Under the pieces are notes generated by a model. It saw only the letters and a program-made list of their open reading frames with translations, was not told where the DNA came from and searched no databases. A program made the translations under genes and the position numbers. Below are positions 1 to 6,882 of a stretch of DNA of 20,385 nucleotides, one piece after another (the stretch's first letter is position 1; the number at the start of each line of letters is the position of its first letter). This DNA is from a virus: the IMG/VR virus record IMGVR_UViG_3300026197_000016, positions 1 through 20,385 of that record, one strand, 5' to 3'.

Positions 1-138
1 ACAGAAACCGTGGAAATTGATGCAACCGAATTTTTAAAAAAGATCAACCAGGCCCTTGAGCAGGTTAACGAAGTACGCAAAACCTTAAAGTCGATTGACC
101 TAGACGATTTTGATATAGAAACGGGAGGCCACAAATGA
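1..138 (+). CDS. C-terminal end of an unknown protein (partial)
   Basis: The frame is open from base 1 and encodes 45 residues before TGA at 136-138; the start lies outside the window. The visible part is charged and helix-forming: a leucine/isoleucine-spaced stretch (roughly residues 10-32) is followed by an acidic segment with DLDDFDIE. No family is recognisable. Its stop overlaps the ATG of the next gene as ATGA at 135-138, so it looks like the end of a translationally coupled early or middle gene. A short coiled-coil-like accessory protein would fit, but that is a guess. Confidence 0.6.
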   Translation, partial: TETVEIDATEFLKKINQALEQVNEVRKTLKSIDLDDFDIETGGHK

Positions 139-271
139 GTAAGCCTGACAAGTGCAACCACGAGTATAGGGAAAAGTTCTATGGGTGGAAATGCACAAAG
201 TGTGGTAAGATTATCCCTCATAGTTCCTCTGATAGGACGAGACCTAAGTGAAAGGAGGCCACAAATGAGTA
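124..271 (+). repeat. Duplicated 18-bp translation-initiation module
   Basis: The same 18 bases, GGAGGCCACAAATGAGTA, occur at 124-141 and 254-271, 130 bp apart. Each copy contains the Shine-Dalgarno sequence, the spacer, the ATG and the second codon of a small gene (starts at 135 and 265). The surrounding sequence is unrelated, so either a short cassette was duplicated or both sites were selected for the same strong initiation context. Confidence 0.8.
135..251 (+). CDS. 38-residue zinc-ribbon-like mini-protein
   Basis: The ATG is preceded by a strong GGAGG (124-128) and overlaps the previous stop as ATGA. The 38 residues contain a CxH pair near the N-terminus (CNH, residues 7-9) and a CTKC pair (residues 20-23), spaced as in a treble-clef or zinc-ribbon knuckle: CxH, about 10 residues including YGWK, then CxxCGK. 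The C-terminus is basic and Ser-rich. Tiny Cys-rich proteins of this kind are common in phage genomes and often go unannotated; their roles are mostly unknown, with nucleic-acid or protein binding likely. It is real judging by RBS, overlap and motif, but its function is not known. Confidence 0.65.
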   Translation: MSKPDKCNHEYREKFYGWKCTKCGKIIPHSSSDRTRPK

Positions 272-468
272 TGCTTGATCGTGTTTTTGGCCGAGAACCT
301 GGAACTACTAACAAGGACGAACTGGTGGAAGAATTAGAGGAAGAAGTGGCGCGCTGGGAAAGCCGGATGTACCGCAACTTAACGACCACGCCACCGCTTT
401 CCATTGAATTCCGGGAAACCCCAAAAAAGCAACCGCCACAAAGGCCCTGGATGGGGGTGAAAAGATGA
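265..468 (+). CDS. Small acidic/basic phage protein of unknown function
   Basis: The frame is open from an ATG at 181, but the start at 265 is chosen because an excellent AAAGGAGG lies 7 bases upstream, whereas the 181 ATG has no RBS and lies inside the zinc-ribbon gene. The 67-residue product begins MSMLDRVFGRE, has a central acidic helix (residues about 18-32, DELVEELEEEVARW) and ends in a Pro/Lys/Arg-rich tail. No family is recognised. The stop overlaps the next ATG (465-468), implying coupled translation with the nuclease-like gene. Confidence 0.6.
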   Translation: MSMLDRVFGREPGTTNKDELVEELEEEVARWESRMYRNLTTTPPLSIEFRETPKKQPPQRPWMGVKR

Positions 469-1124
469 GCAAACTGCGATTCTATTTAAGCCATGCCAAC
501 AACGAGACTGATACGCACTTCGGATTGAAGCTGGCAGCTTGGAAGTGGCTTGCCGATAAATGCCAGATAATTGGTATGGAGGCTACTGATGACGACGGTG
601 GGCGTATAGATGTTGGTGGAATAAAGATCAATTGGGGCAGGGAAAGGTTTACCTATGACCGTGAATGGGAACGATATACCTTTCAGGAGTATAAGGAAAT
701 TATTACACCTGACATAGAATCGGCGGTGTTAAGACGTGTCGAAGCGAAAGCATCAAGATCGGATTTCTCGAGACAGTTCGGAAACTTCGGAGAAGATCCC
801 TCTGACCTGACCCCTACGGGACCGGAAGATAGCGAGGAATTACGCGAAGATTCTGTTGAACGAGAGGAAACCGAGATTACTGGTTATAGATACATCATTA
901 CGCCAGCAGGAATGTTTGAAAGAGACGAGATCCCGTCCAGTTATGGCTGGTTGGAGGCGTACCCCGAAAACAGCCTCAACGCAGAGTGCCGGAAAAATCC
1001 GACAAGTAAGATCATACCGGCTCCGTATGGACGAGACCAGAAAGTACTAAGTTGGGTCAGGCGGTTGGCTTGGGGAGCGTCAAGTCGCATGGCCAGGAGG
1101 TTCAAGGTGATAGATGATGAATAA
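465..1124 (+). CDS. Probable PD-(D/E)XK-type nuclease (MmcB/VRR-like fold)
   Basis: 219 residues. The N-terminal half reads like a restriction-endonuclease core: a helix (HFGLKLAAWKWLADK, residues 18-32), a strand ending in GGRIDV with Asp49, and, after an unusual charged stretch, VEAKASRSDF with the E93-A94-K95 motif followed by S97 and D100. After an acidic linker (about 108-138), residues 141-165 (YRYIITPAGMFERDEIPSSYGW) match the pattern 'YYl..P.Gl...eeiP..wGl' common in small phage and bacterial DNA-repair nucleases of the MmcB or restriction-like type. The known families cut DNA with Mg2+ held by D, E and K. It overlaps its neighbours on both sides (465-468 and 1117-1124). The fold assignment is by motif only; the substrate is unknown, and a non-catalytic role is possible. 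Confidence 0.55.
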   Translation: MSKLRFYLSHANNETDTHFGLKLAAWKWLADKCQIIGMEATDDDGGRIDVGGIKINWGRERFTYDREWERYTFQEYKEIITPDIESAVLRRVEAKASRSDFSRQFGNFGEDPSDLTPTGPEDSEELREDSVEREETEITGYRYIITPAGMFERDEIPSSYGWLEAYPENSLNAECRKNPTSKIIPAPYGRDQKVLSWVRRLAWGASSRMARRFKVIDDE

Positions 1125-1830
1125 AACAGGCATAGAATACGTTGACTATACATGGAACCCGGTTACAGGATGCTATCACGATTGCGGTTATTGCTATGCC
1201 CGCAGGCTGGCCGAAACAAGAATGAATGATATTTACCCTAACGGTTTTGATTATACTTTTTGGGAAGATCGCCTAGACGAACCTGTCGGGGCTGAGCCTT
1301 CTTCAATCCTGGTCTCCAGTATGGGGGATTTGTTCGGGGAGTGGGTACCGATAAAGGACTTGGTGAGTGTCTTGGACGTGGCGGCAGATTTACCTAAACA
1401 CGACTTTGTGTTCCTTACCAAAAACCCGAAGCGGTACCAGCAGGTTATTAGTACGTTCTTTAAGCCGGAAGACCTGGATCACTTCTGGCTTGGTACAAGT
1501 GTTGAGATTGGTAAAAACCTTCCTAGATTAAGCAAGCTACCTAGTTATATGAATAAGATCGTTAGTCTTGAGCCGTTACTTGGACCAATAGACCTTGAAA
1601 CAGGAGATGGTAGAGAGGTCTGGTATGGTGCAGAGGAGCTAGACTGGATCATAATAGGGGCTAAGACTGGTCCTGATAGTATGCAGCCCGATAAAGAATG
1701 GGTAGAAGAGCTATTGGACTTTGGTCTCAGGCGAGATGTTCCGGTATTGCTCAAGGACAACCTGGATTGGCCGGTTGAGGTCAGGGATTTTCCTGATAAT
1801 TACAACGTGCCTGATGGAGAGGTTGAATAG
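1117..1830 (+). CDS. Gp37/Gp68-type phage radical SAM protein (DUF5131)
   Basis: About 237 residues. The radical SAM signature CYHDCGYCYA (CxxxCxxC) lies about 20 residues from the start, after the family-typical WNPVTGC. Further family blocks follow in order: VSSMGDLFGEWVP, FLTKNPKRY, LGTSVE, SLEPLLGPI, and WIIIGAKTGP near the C-terminus. The three Cys would bind a [4Fe-4S] cluster that cleaves S-adenosylmethionine; the substrate of this phage and prophage family is not established. Two adjacent ATGs (1114, 1117) are possible; 1117 is preferred because AAGGTGA (1104-1110) is 6 bases away. The gene overlaps the end of the nuclease-like gene by 8 bases. Length and motif order are normal, so the protein appears intact. 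Confidence 0.85.
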   Translation: MNKTGIEYVDYTWNPVTGCYHDCGYCYARRLAETRMNDIYPNGFDYTFWEDRLDEPVGAEPSSILVSSMGDLFGEWVPIKDLVSVLDVAADLPKHDFVFLTKNPKRYQQVISTFFKPEDLDHFWLGTSVEIGKNLPRLSKLPSYMNKIVSLEPLLGPIDLETGDGREVWYGAEELDWIIIGAKTGPDSMQPDKEWVEELLDFGLRRDVPVLLKDNLDWPVEVRDFPDNYNVPDGEVE

Positions 1831-1939
1831 CGACCCTTGCCGTATTGGCAAAACGAAAGCAGGCAACTTAAAGTATAAATTGAATTGCAAAAAGACAGGA
1901 ATTAAGTGTAGGGCCTGCCAGGGTGAACTTGACTTTTAA
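1814..1939 (+). CDS. Possible 41-residue Cys-rich mini-protein
   Basis: This short frame overlaps the last 17 bases of the radical SAM gene and ends at 1939. It encodes MERLNSDPCRIGK... with four Cys at residues 9, 25, 32 and 35 and a CRAC pair near the C-terminus, which could bind a metal. No convincing RBS precedes the ATG, and many residues are basic. It fills otherwise unexplained sequence, but it may be a chance ORF. Confidence 0.3.
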   Translation: MERLNSDPCRIGKTKAGNLKYKLNCKKTGIKCRACQGELDF

Positions 1940-1953
1940 TTGTGGGGGGCGGG

Positions 1954-2085
1954 ATGCACAAAATGTCAAATTTCACGGCAAACAAGCACAGCGCTGCCTT
2001 TGAACTTATAGGCCGGGGCCACTGCAGGGCCTTTTCAATATGGCCCGATTTGGCCCCTTTTAGTACAAATAAGGTCGGGGGGTGA
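1954..2085 (+). CDS. Possible 43-residue ORF upstream of terminase
   Basis: An ATG sits just after a G-rich run (GGGGGGCGGG at 1944-1953), and the frame stays open for 43 codons up to a TGA that overlaps the terminase small-subunit RBS. The product (MHKMSNFTANKHSAAFELIG...) resembles nothing I recognise. The G-run is too close to the ATG to be a good RBS. Alternatively this stretch is an untranslated leader: AGGCC and GGCCT around 2009-2032 could pair as a weak hairpin. Confidence 0.22.
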   Translation: MHKMSNFTANKHSAAFELIGRGHCRAFSIWPDLAPFSTNKVGG

Positions 2086-2091
2086 TCTGAT

Positions 2092-2586
2092 ATGTATTCC
2101 GAAGCCAAAGAAAAGCGGCTGCGACAGTTAAGTATTCTAAAGTTTATGGGGGCTAGCTGGGCAAATATAGAAGAAAAAATTTGCAATGACCCCAGCTTAA
2201 GCGCTCACGAAGGTACAGTTAGCCTGAAAACCGTACGTAAAGATTGGTATAACCGCGATGAATGGCTCGACAAAGTGTGGGATTTCGACGACACCGACAC
2301 GCTGGCCAAAAGCGTTGTAGCTGAAAAGCAGCGGTTAAAGCACAAAGCCTGGGAAATGTTGCGGCAGCTACAAAACGAAGCCGAAGAAGCCCGCAAACCC
2401 TTTAACGATAGCAACCCGCAATACGGCGCGATGTTGGGCGTACTGCGGTTTATTAACAACCTGGGTAGCGATGAAGTTGAATTACTGCAAAGCCTGGGTG
2501 AAGTGGAGAAAGAACCTGACAGACACGAGGTAACACTTGAAAACGCGCAGCAAAAGCTCGCTGATAGACTCTCTGAGACAACTTAA
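2092..2586 (+). CDS. terS: Putative terminase small subunit
   Basis: 164 residues, assigned from position directly before terL and from architecture. Residues about 1-60 form an N-terminal helix-turn-helix-like region (ILKFMGASWANIEEKI..., then TVRKDW), as expected for the DNA-recognition domain that binds the packaging site. A central helical segment (about 75-135, with KHKAWEMLRQLQNEAEEA) would form the oligomerisation core, and an acidic C-terminus ends in QQKLADRLSETT. GGGGGGTGATC lies just upstream of the ATG. The gene overlaps terL by 50 bases. Known TerS proteins form rings that recruit DNA to the large subunit. Sequence similarity alone is weak, so context carries the call. Confidence 0.7.
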   Translation: MYSEAKEKRLRQLSILKFMGASWANIEEKICNDPSLSAHEGTVSLKTVRKDWYNRDEWLDKVWDFDDTDTLAKSVVAEKQRLKHKAWEMLRQLQNEAEEARKPFNDSNPQYGAMLGVLRFINNLGSDEVELLQSLGEVEKEPDRHEVTLENAQQKLADRLSETT

Positions 2587-3889
2587 GCCTGAGCCACGTC
2601 GGCAGTTTATTTATAACGAGTTGACTGCCGAGCAAGCCCACGCCCTTTTGTATGACTGGGAAGCCTGGGCCAGGCCAGAACAGCTACCGCCCGCCGGCGA
2701 CTGGATGACCTGGCTAATTGTGGCGGGCCGGGGCTGGGGTAAAAACCGGACTGCCGCTGAAACCATCAGACACTTTATAGAAGCCGGCGAAACCCGCAAA
2801 ATGCTTTTAGTTTCAAAAAACCCGCAGGATGCCAGGGAAGACATGATTGAAGAGGAACGCAGCGGGATACTGGCAATTATGCCGCCTAGTCTGCAACCCG
2901 ACTGGCAACCAGGTAACAAGCGCCTGGTATGGCCGGACGGAACGCTGGCCCACGTTAGGACGGGGGCCAAACCTGACAATATCCGAGGTGGCGGTTACGA
3001 CCTGGTATGGATGGACGAACTAGCCGCCTGGGATTACCCACGCAAAACCTATGACAATATCCAATTTGCCTGTCGCCAAAGCGACCCTCGACAAATAATA
3101 ACAACAACCCCAAAGCCCATATTAATCATGGAAGAACTAAAAGAGCAAGCAAAAGAAAGCTCGGACGTAGTATTTACCACTGGTACAACCTGGGAGAACG
3201 TAGATAACCTTTCAGATAAGTTTATGAATACGGTTGTAGCTAGATACCGCAATACCAGAATGGGCCGGCAGGAATTGGAAGCAGAAATTTTAACTGACAA
3301 CCCGGACGCCCTTTGGGATCACGAAATTATTAAGTACAAACCCAAAGAAGAACTGATCAAAAACGGCCACCTAATAAACTTTGAGCGCGTTGCAGTGGGC
3401 GTTGACCCCGCCACAACCAACAAAACCGAAAGCGACGAAACCGGTATAGTTGTGGCCGGCAGGCGTGGCGATCAGTTCTATTTGCTGGACGATTTAAGCG
3501 GCAGATACAGCCCTCACGGCTGGGCCAGTAAAGCAATCAAGGCATTCCATACCTACCAGGCTGACAGGATAGTTGCAGAGAAAAACCAGGGCGGTGATAT
3601 GGTTAAAACCACAATCCAGGACATGGAGAGAGTGCCAGTTAAGCTGGTAAACGCAAGTCGCGGAAAAGACGTAAGGGCAGAACCAATTTCCGCAATTTAT
3701 GAGCAGGGCCGGGCCTACCACCTTGATGACCCGGAAGACAAAGACAAATTTGAAGAACTAGAACGGCAATATACCACCTGGGTTCCTGGCGAGAACTCAC
3801 CAGACCGCTTGGACGCGGCAGTTTGGGCGCTGACCTTTTTAAAGCCCAAAAGCGGCGGTTACAGTGGCGGCAGCCCAGGCAGCCACTGA
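2537..3889 (+). CDS. terL: Terminase large subunit
   Basis: 450 residues with the complete order of a packaging motor. The N-terminal ATPase has a P-loop at residues 63-70 (AGRGWGKN), Walker B at 154-161 (YDLVWMDE) and a coupling motif (IITTTPKP, about 187-194). The C-terminal RNase H-like nuclease has candidate acidic residues D290 (VGVDPA), E348 (VAEKNQGG) and D423/D426 (SPDRLDA). The start is TTG at 2537, supported by GAGG at 2527-2530; it lies inside terS. The enzyme pumps DNA through the portal and cuts it. An oddity is Asn (AAC, 2744-2746) at P-loop position 70, where Thr or Ser normally binds Mg-ATP. Otherwise the gene looks intact. Confidence 0.95.
   Translation: MKTRSKSSLIDSLRQLKPEPRRQFIYNELTAEQAHALLYDWEAWARPEQLPPAGDWMTWLIVAGRGWGKNRTAAETIRHFIEAGETRKMLLVSKNPQDAREDMIEEERSGILAIMPPSLQPDWQPGNKRLVWPDGTLAHVRTGAKPDNIRGGGYDLVWMDELAAWDYPRKTYDNIQFACRQSDPRQIITTTPKPILIMEELKEQAKESSDVVFTTGTTWENVDNLSDKFMNTVVARYRNTRMGRQELEAEILTDNPDALWDHEIIKYKPKEELIKNGHLINFERVAVGVDPATTNKTESDETGIVVAGRRGDQFYLLDDLSGRYSPHGWASKAIKAFHTYQADRIVAEKNQGGDMVKTTIQDMERVPVKLVNASRGKDVRAEPISAIYEQGRAYHLDDPEDKDKFEELERQYTTWVPGENSPDRLDAAVWALTFLKPKSGGYSGGSPGSH
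3862..3888 (+). terminator. Hairpin at the 3' end of terL, possible weak terminator
   Basis: CAGTGGC (3862-3868) pairs perfectly with GCCACTG (3882-3888) around a 13-base loop, just before and touching the terL stop codon. The following bases (ATCTATTTGATTT) are T-rich but lack a continuous T-run, so termination would be partial at best. Its position immediately before a promoter supports a transcription-unit boundary. Confidence 0.4.
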
Positions 3890-3894
3890 TCTAT

Positions 3895-3923
3895 TTGATT
3901 TAAAAAAAGCATACTTGTATAAT
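3895..3923 (+). promoter_or_regulatory. Sigma-A/sigma-70-type promoter for the structural operon
   Basis: TTGATT (3895-3900) and a perfect TATAAT (3918-3923) are separated by exactly 17 bases, with an A-rich spacer. It lies in the only sizeable intergenic gap of the head region (3890-3968) and points at the portal gene. Transcription would start near 3930, giving a leader of about 40 bases. Confidence 0.7.
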
Positions 3924-3934
3924 CCCCGCAGGCC

Positions 3935-3965
3935 GGTAACCTTTTTACCAATAGGAAAGTGGTAA
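3935..3965 (+). promoter_or_regulatory. Leader with two mutually exclusive small hairpins over the portal RBS
   Basis: GGTAA (3935-3939) can pair with TTACC (3945-3949). The same TTACCA (3945-3950) can instead pair with TGGTAA (3960-3965), which would place the RBS region ATAGGAAAG in the loop just before the portal ATG at 3969. The stems are only 5-6 bp, so a regulatory switch is speculative. Confidence 0.3.
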
Positions 3966-3968
3966 TTT

Positions 3969-5375
3969 ATGAGTTCTGAAAATGGCCACAACCCACAAGA
4001 TTTATCCTCTTTTGCCCAGATGGGCGCTAATTTTGCAAGCGACCTGATGGAAACCCGCGGCTTGAGCAGGGCTGGCCTGCAATTTGGAGGAGAACGGGAT
4101 ATAGAAGAAGCCCTGGGCTATACCAAAAACCCGCAACCGGAACACTTTCGTGACTTCTACGACAGCCGGGACATTGCAAGCGTAATAGTGGACAGGCCCG
4201 CTCACGACACCTGGCGCAAAAGGCCCAAGGTCAAAGATGGTTCCGAGGGCGAAAGCGATTTTATCAAAGGGTGGCAGCAACTTGTAAGCCAACATAAGAT
4301 ATTCCATTACCTAGAACGCCTTGATAAACTGTCCGGTATTGGCAGATATGGCGTTTTGTTGATTGGTTTTAAAGACGAAAACAATAACGATCTATCGCAG
4401 GAAATCAGCAACCCGCAGGGCATAAATTATTTAACGCCCTTTTGGGAAGAAAAGGCCGAAATTGAAAAGTTTGAAACCGAAACCGGCGAAGAACGGTTTG
4501 GTCGGCCCACGCTCTACGATATTGACATGGAAGCCGACATTGAGGGCTTCCAGATGGAAGAAGCCCACGAAGACGTACATTATTCACGCGTAATCCACGT
4601 TGCAGAGGGCCTTTTAGACAACGAAGTGTACGGTGAACCAAGGCTACAAAAAGTTTTTCACCGGTTGCAAGATCTAGACAAGTTATTGGGCGCTGCGCCC
4701 GAAGCCTATTGGCAGCAAGCGGCAAAGGGCTACCACGTTGAAGAAAAGGAAAATGCGAATTTAGAAGATGAAGATTTTGACGAGATCACCGATGAAGTTA
4801 ACGCCTTTCTTCACGGCTTTAAGCGGGTATTTACCACCAGTGGCGTTAACCTTAACGAGCTGGCCGGCAACACCAACATAGATCCCTCAAACCCGTTTGA
4901 CATTGCGATTTCTGTTATTGCAGCAAAAACCGGCATACCAAAGCGAATTTTAACCGGTAGTGAACGCGCCGAACTGGCAAGCAGCCAGGACAGAAAGAAC
5001 TGGTTTGACCGCGTAGAAGAAAGGCAAAATCAGTTTGCAGCCCCAATGATTTTGGAAAAGTTAATTGACCACCTGGTTGACTATAACGTATTAACCCCGC
5101 CCAAAAACGGCGGTTACGAAGTTGAGTGGCCAAACCTTTGGACGCCCACAGTTAGCGAACGCGCTGAAATAGCAAATAAACGGGCGCAAGCCCTCGACAA
5201 GGCCAGCGGTGGGCAGCCCAAAAGCCTGATGGATGAAGACGAAATCCGTAAATATGTATTCGACATGGAACCGCGGGAAATGCCCACAGAGCAGCAATTA
5301 AGCGATAACGAAGAAAATGAGCAAGTCCGAAAGCAATTTGCCGCGGCCAAGAAACTGACCAGATTAGAAAAATAA
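3969..5375 (+). CDS. Portal protein, DUF1073 type
   Basis: 468 residues, a normal length for the DUF1073-type portal family. Recognisable blocks include the N-terminal helical segment, FRDFYDSRDIASVIVDRPAHDTWRK (about residues 60-85), YLERLDKLSGIGRYGVLLIG (about 113-133), an RVIHVAEGLL segment (about 208-218), and a helical region with IAAKTGIPKRILTGSERAE near residues 316-334 followed by SSQDRKNWFDRVEERQ. The protein forms the dodecameric ring at one head vertex through which terminase packages DNA and to which connectors bind. It starts a new transcription unit behind the promoter at 3895-3923, with AGGAAAG as RBS. It is strongly acidic, with no sign of disruption. Confidence 0.88.
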   Translation: MSSENGHNPQDLSSFAQMGANFASDLMETRGLSRAGLQFGGERDIEEALGYTKNPQPEHFRDFYDSRDIASVIVDRPAHDTWRKRPKVKDGSEGESDFIKGWQQLVSQHKIFHYLERLDKLSGIGRYGVLLIGFKDENNNDLSQEISNPQGINYLTPFWEEKAEIEKFETETGEERFGRPTLYDIDMEADIEGFQMEEAHEDVHYSRVIHVAEGLLDNEVYGEPRLQKVFHRLQDLDKLLGAAPEAYWQQAAKGYHVEEKENANLEDEDFDEITDEVNAFLHGFKRVFTTSGVNLNELAGNTNIDPSNPFDIAISVIAAKTGIPKRILTGSERAELASSQDRKNWFDRVEERQNQFAAPMILEKLIDHLVDYNVLTPPKNGGYEVEWPNLWTPTVSERAEIANKRAQALDKASGGQPKSLMDEDEIRKYVFDMEPREMPTEQQLSDNEENEQVRKQFAAAKKLTRLEK

Positions 5376-5391
5376 CCCACGGGGGCCTTGT

Positions 5392-6381
5392 ATGACCCCA
5401 CAACACGCCAAAACCTGCGACCACAACCACAGCAAAGAAGAAAAGCTGATAAGCGACCCGGGCAAATCCAAATACCTTGAGCAGCTGGCCCAGGCCGCGG
5501 AGAATGTGGACCCTACCCGTACCAAAACCCTGCGGCGGGATTATATGGCGGCAGCTTACAAGCGCTTCCGGCATTTGAAGGGCCTAATACGCAAAGCAGT
5601 GGTCGATTTAGACGTGTTCGAACTGGGCCAGGGGCCGCAAAGCCAGCTTGCAGAATTGCCCGACAGAGGGGATTTTGTCTTTAAAACAGATGCCGAAAAG
5701 GTTGATGTTTTTAGCAACTGGTTGGACGGCAGGCTAAAAGAAGGCATTTTAGAACCGCCTGAGCAATTTCCCGACCGCTGGCAAAAGCAGTACGTACGCA
5801 GGGCCTATAATAGCGGTGTCAGGCAGGCTCAAAGAAAAATGCGGCAAGCCGGCATGGACGTACCACGGCTGGGCCGGGCAGAATTCCGTAATATCTTTAA
5901 CCAGCCTATCCATAAGCAAAAGCTGCAATTACTTTATACGCGTAACTTCAAGGCGCTCAAAAACATAACAGATGAAGTGGACGGCCAAATTAGCCGAGTT
6001 TTAACCAACGGGCTTTCCCAGGGGTTTAACCCGCGCAAAATGGCCAGGCAGCTAAATAACAGGGTGGACAAGATAGGCATAACCCGCGCCCGGACTATGG
6101 CAAGGACAGAGACAATATACGTCCATAACGAGGCAGCGCTAACCCGCTACGAACAGATGGGCGTTGAAGAAGTGTCCGCAAAGGTGGAATGGTTAACCGC
6201 AGGCGATGCCAGAGTTTGCCCGGAATGTTCGAGCCTTTCCGGCACAAAGTACACAATAGAAGAAGCCCACGGCTTGATACCTTTACATCCTAATTGCAGA
6301 TGTTGCTGGGAACCGGCAACTTTCCACAGACAGGCTTTTAACGGAGGTGAATTATGGCTAACAAAAAGATACCAAAGTTAG
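5392..6381 (+). CDS. MuF/SPP1 gp7-type minor head protein
   Basis: 329 residues. The N-terminal two thirds is helical and basic; the C-terminal third is the Mu F-type domain: RTMARTETIYVHNEAALTRY (around residues 234-253), WLTAGDARVCPECSSLSG (around 267-284), and a terminal HPNCRC block (around 302-307). The CPxC and CRC cysteines with His suggest a zinc site, as is usual in this family. These proteins bind the portal and are packaged in small numbers; in SPP1 gp7 affects DNA delivery. The RBS before 5392 is poor (CGGGGGCC), suggesting translation following the portal gene. The last 28 bases overlap the next gene. Confidence 0.88.
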   Translation: MTPQHAKTCDHNHSKEEKLISDPGKSKYLEQLAQAAENVDPTRTKTLRRDYMAAAYKRFRHLKGLIRKAVVDLDVFELGQGPQSQLAELPDRGDFVFKTDAEKVDVFSNWLDGRLKEGILEPPEQFPDRWQKQYVRRAYNSGVRQAQRKMRQAGMDVPRLGRAEFRNIFNQPIHKQKLQLLYTRNFKALKNITDEVDGQISRVLTNGLSQGFNPRKMARQLNNRVDKIGITRARTMARTETIYVHNEAALTRYEQMGVEEVSAKVEWLTAGDARVCPECSSLSGTKYTIEEAHGLIPLHPNCRCCWEPATFHRQAFNGGELWLTKRYQS

Positions 6382-6881
6382 ATAGAGCAATGTTAGTGGA
6401 AATGGTTGATCACTTTGAAGCTGAAAACCGGCGCGGCCAGGTTTACCAGGCCAGCCACGTTTTTAGCGCGGTGGCGGCGGGTGGCAGCAAAAATGTACTA
6501 ATAATTGCAGGCGACCAGCCGCTCTTCATTTCAGTTGTTGTAAAGTCCACAGTTAAGACAGAGATTAACCCCTTTAGAGGAACCACAGTTAGCGCAAACG
6601 GCAGCGCCCTTGACGTTGGCCCCACTTGCATAAACGAAATCGAAACAACCAGCCCCACAGCGGAAATGTATCAAGGACCAACAATAGATTCGGACGGTAC
6701 TGAACTGCCGAGCGAATTTATCCCGGGTGGCGGCAAACAGAACGCGGAAATAGGTGGGGAAGCCAGCGTTGTAATGAATTATATTTTTGCTGCCAACACA
6801 AATCACTTAATCAGGGTGACAAATTCTACAAGTGGTTCGGAAGGGGATTTCCATATTAAGGCAACCTGGGTAGAGGGATAA
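6354..6881 (+). CDS. Beta-rich head-module protein of unknown function
   Basis: 175 residues, starting within the MuF gene with GGAGGTGA upstream (6342-6349). An N-terminal helical segment (residues 1-35, DRAMLVEMVDHFEAENRRG) is followed by alternating strands: FSAVAAGGSKNVLIIAG, FISVVVKSTVKTEINPF, a Gly/Ser-rich stretch around residues 112-136, and a C-terminal VVMNYIFAANTNHLIRVTNS...FHIKATWVEG. This pattern suggests a compact beta-sandwich or jelly-roll, such as a capsid spike or decoration. I do not recognise a named family. It sits between the MuF protein and the protease, a slot often used for accessory head proteins. Confidence 0.6.
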   Translation: MANKKIPKLDRAMLVEMVDHFEAENRRGQVYQASHVFSAVAAGGSKNVLIIAGDQPLFISVVVKSTVKTEINPFRGTTVSANGSALDVGPTCINEIETTSPTAEMYQGPTIDSDGTELPSEFIPGGGKQNAEIGGEASVVMNYIFAANTNHLIRVTNSTSGSEGDFHIKATWVEG

Positions 6882-6882
6882 A

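Noticed and set aside
181-264. Upstream ATG extension of the gene at 265-468
   Set aside because: It overlaps the zinc-ribbon gene, lacks an RBS, and the ATG at 265 has an excellent AAAGGAGG.
1721-1813. Longer start for the small Cys-rich frame ending at 1939
   Set aside because: This part lies inside the radical SAM gene in another frame and has no RBS; only the part after 1814 is even possible.
1940-2091. Rho-independent terminator between the radical SAM and terminase genes
   Set aside because: Only short GGCC-type pairings (4-5 bp) are possible and no T-run follows a stable stem.
3901-5600. Several 70-140 codon frames on the - strand opposite the portal and MuF genes
   Set aside because: They mirror well-supported + strand genes, have no RBS or recognisable motifs, and give compositionally odd proteins rich in Arg, Cys, Phe or Pro.
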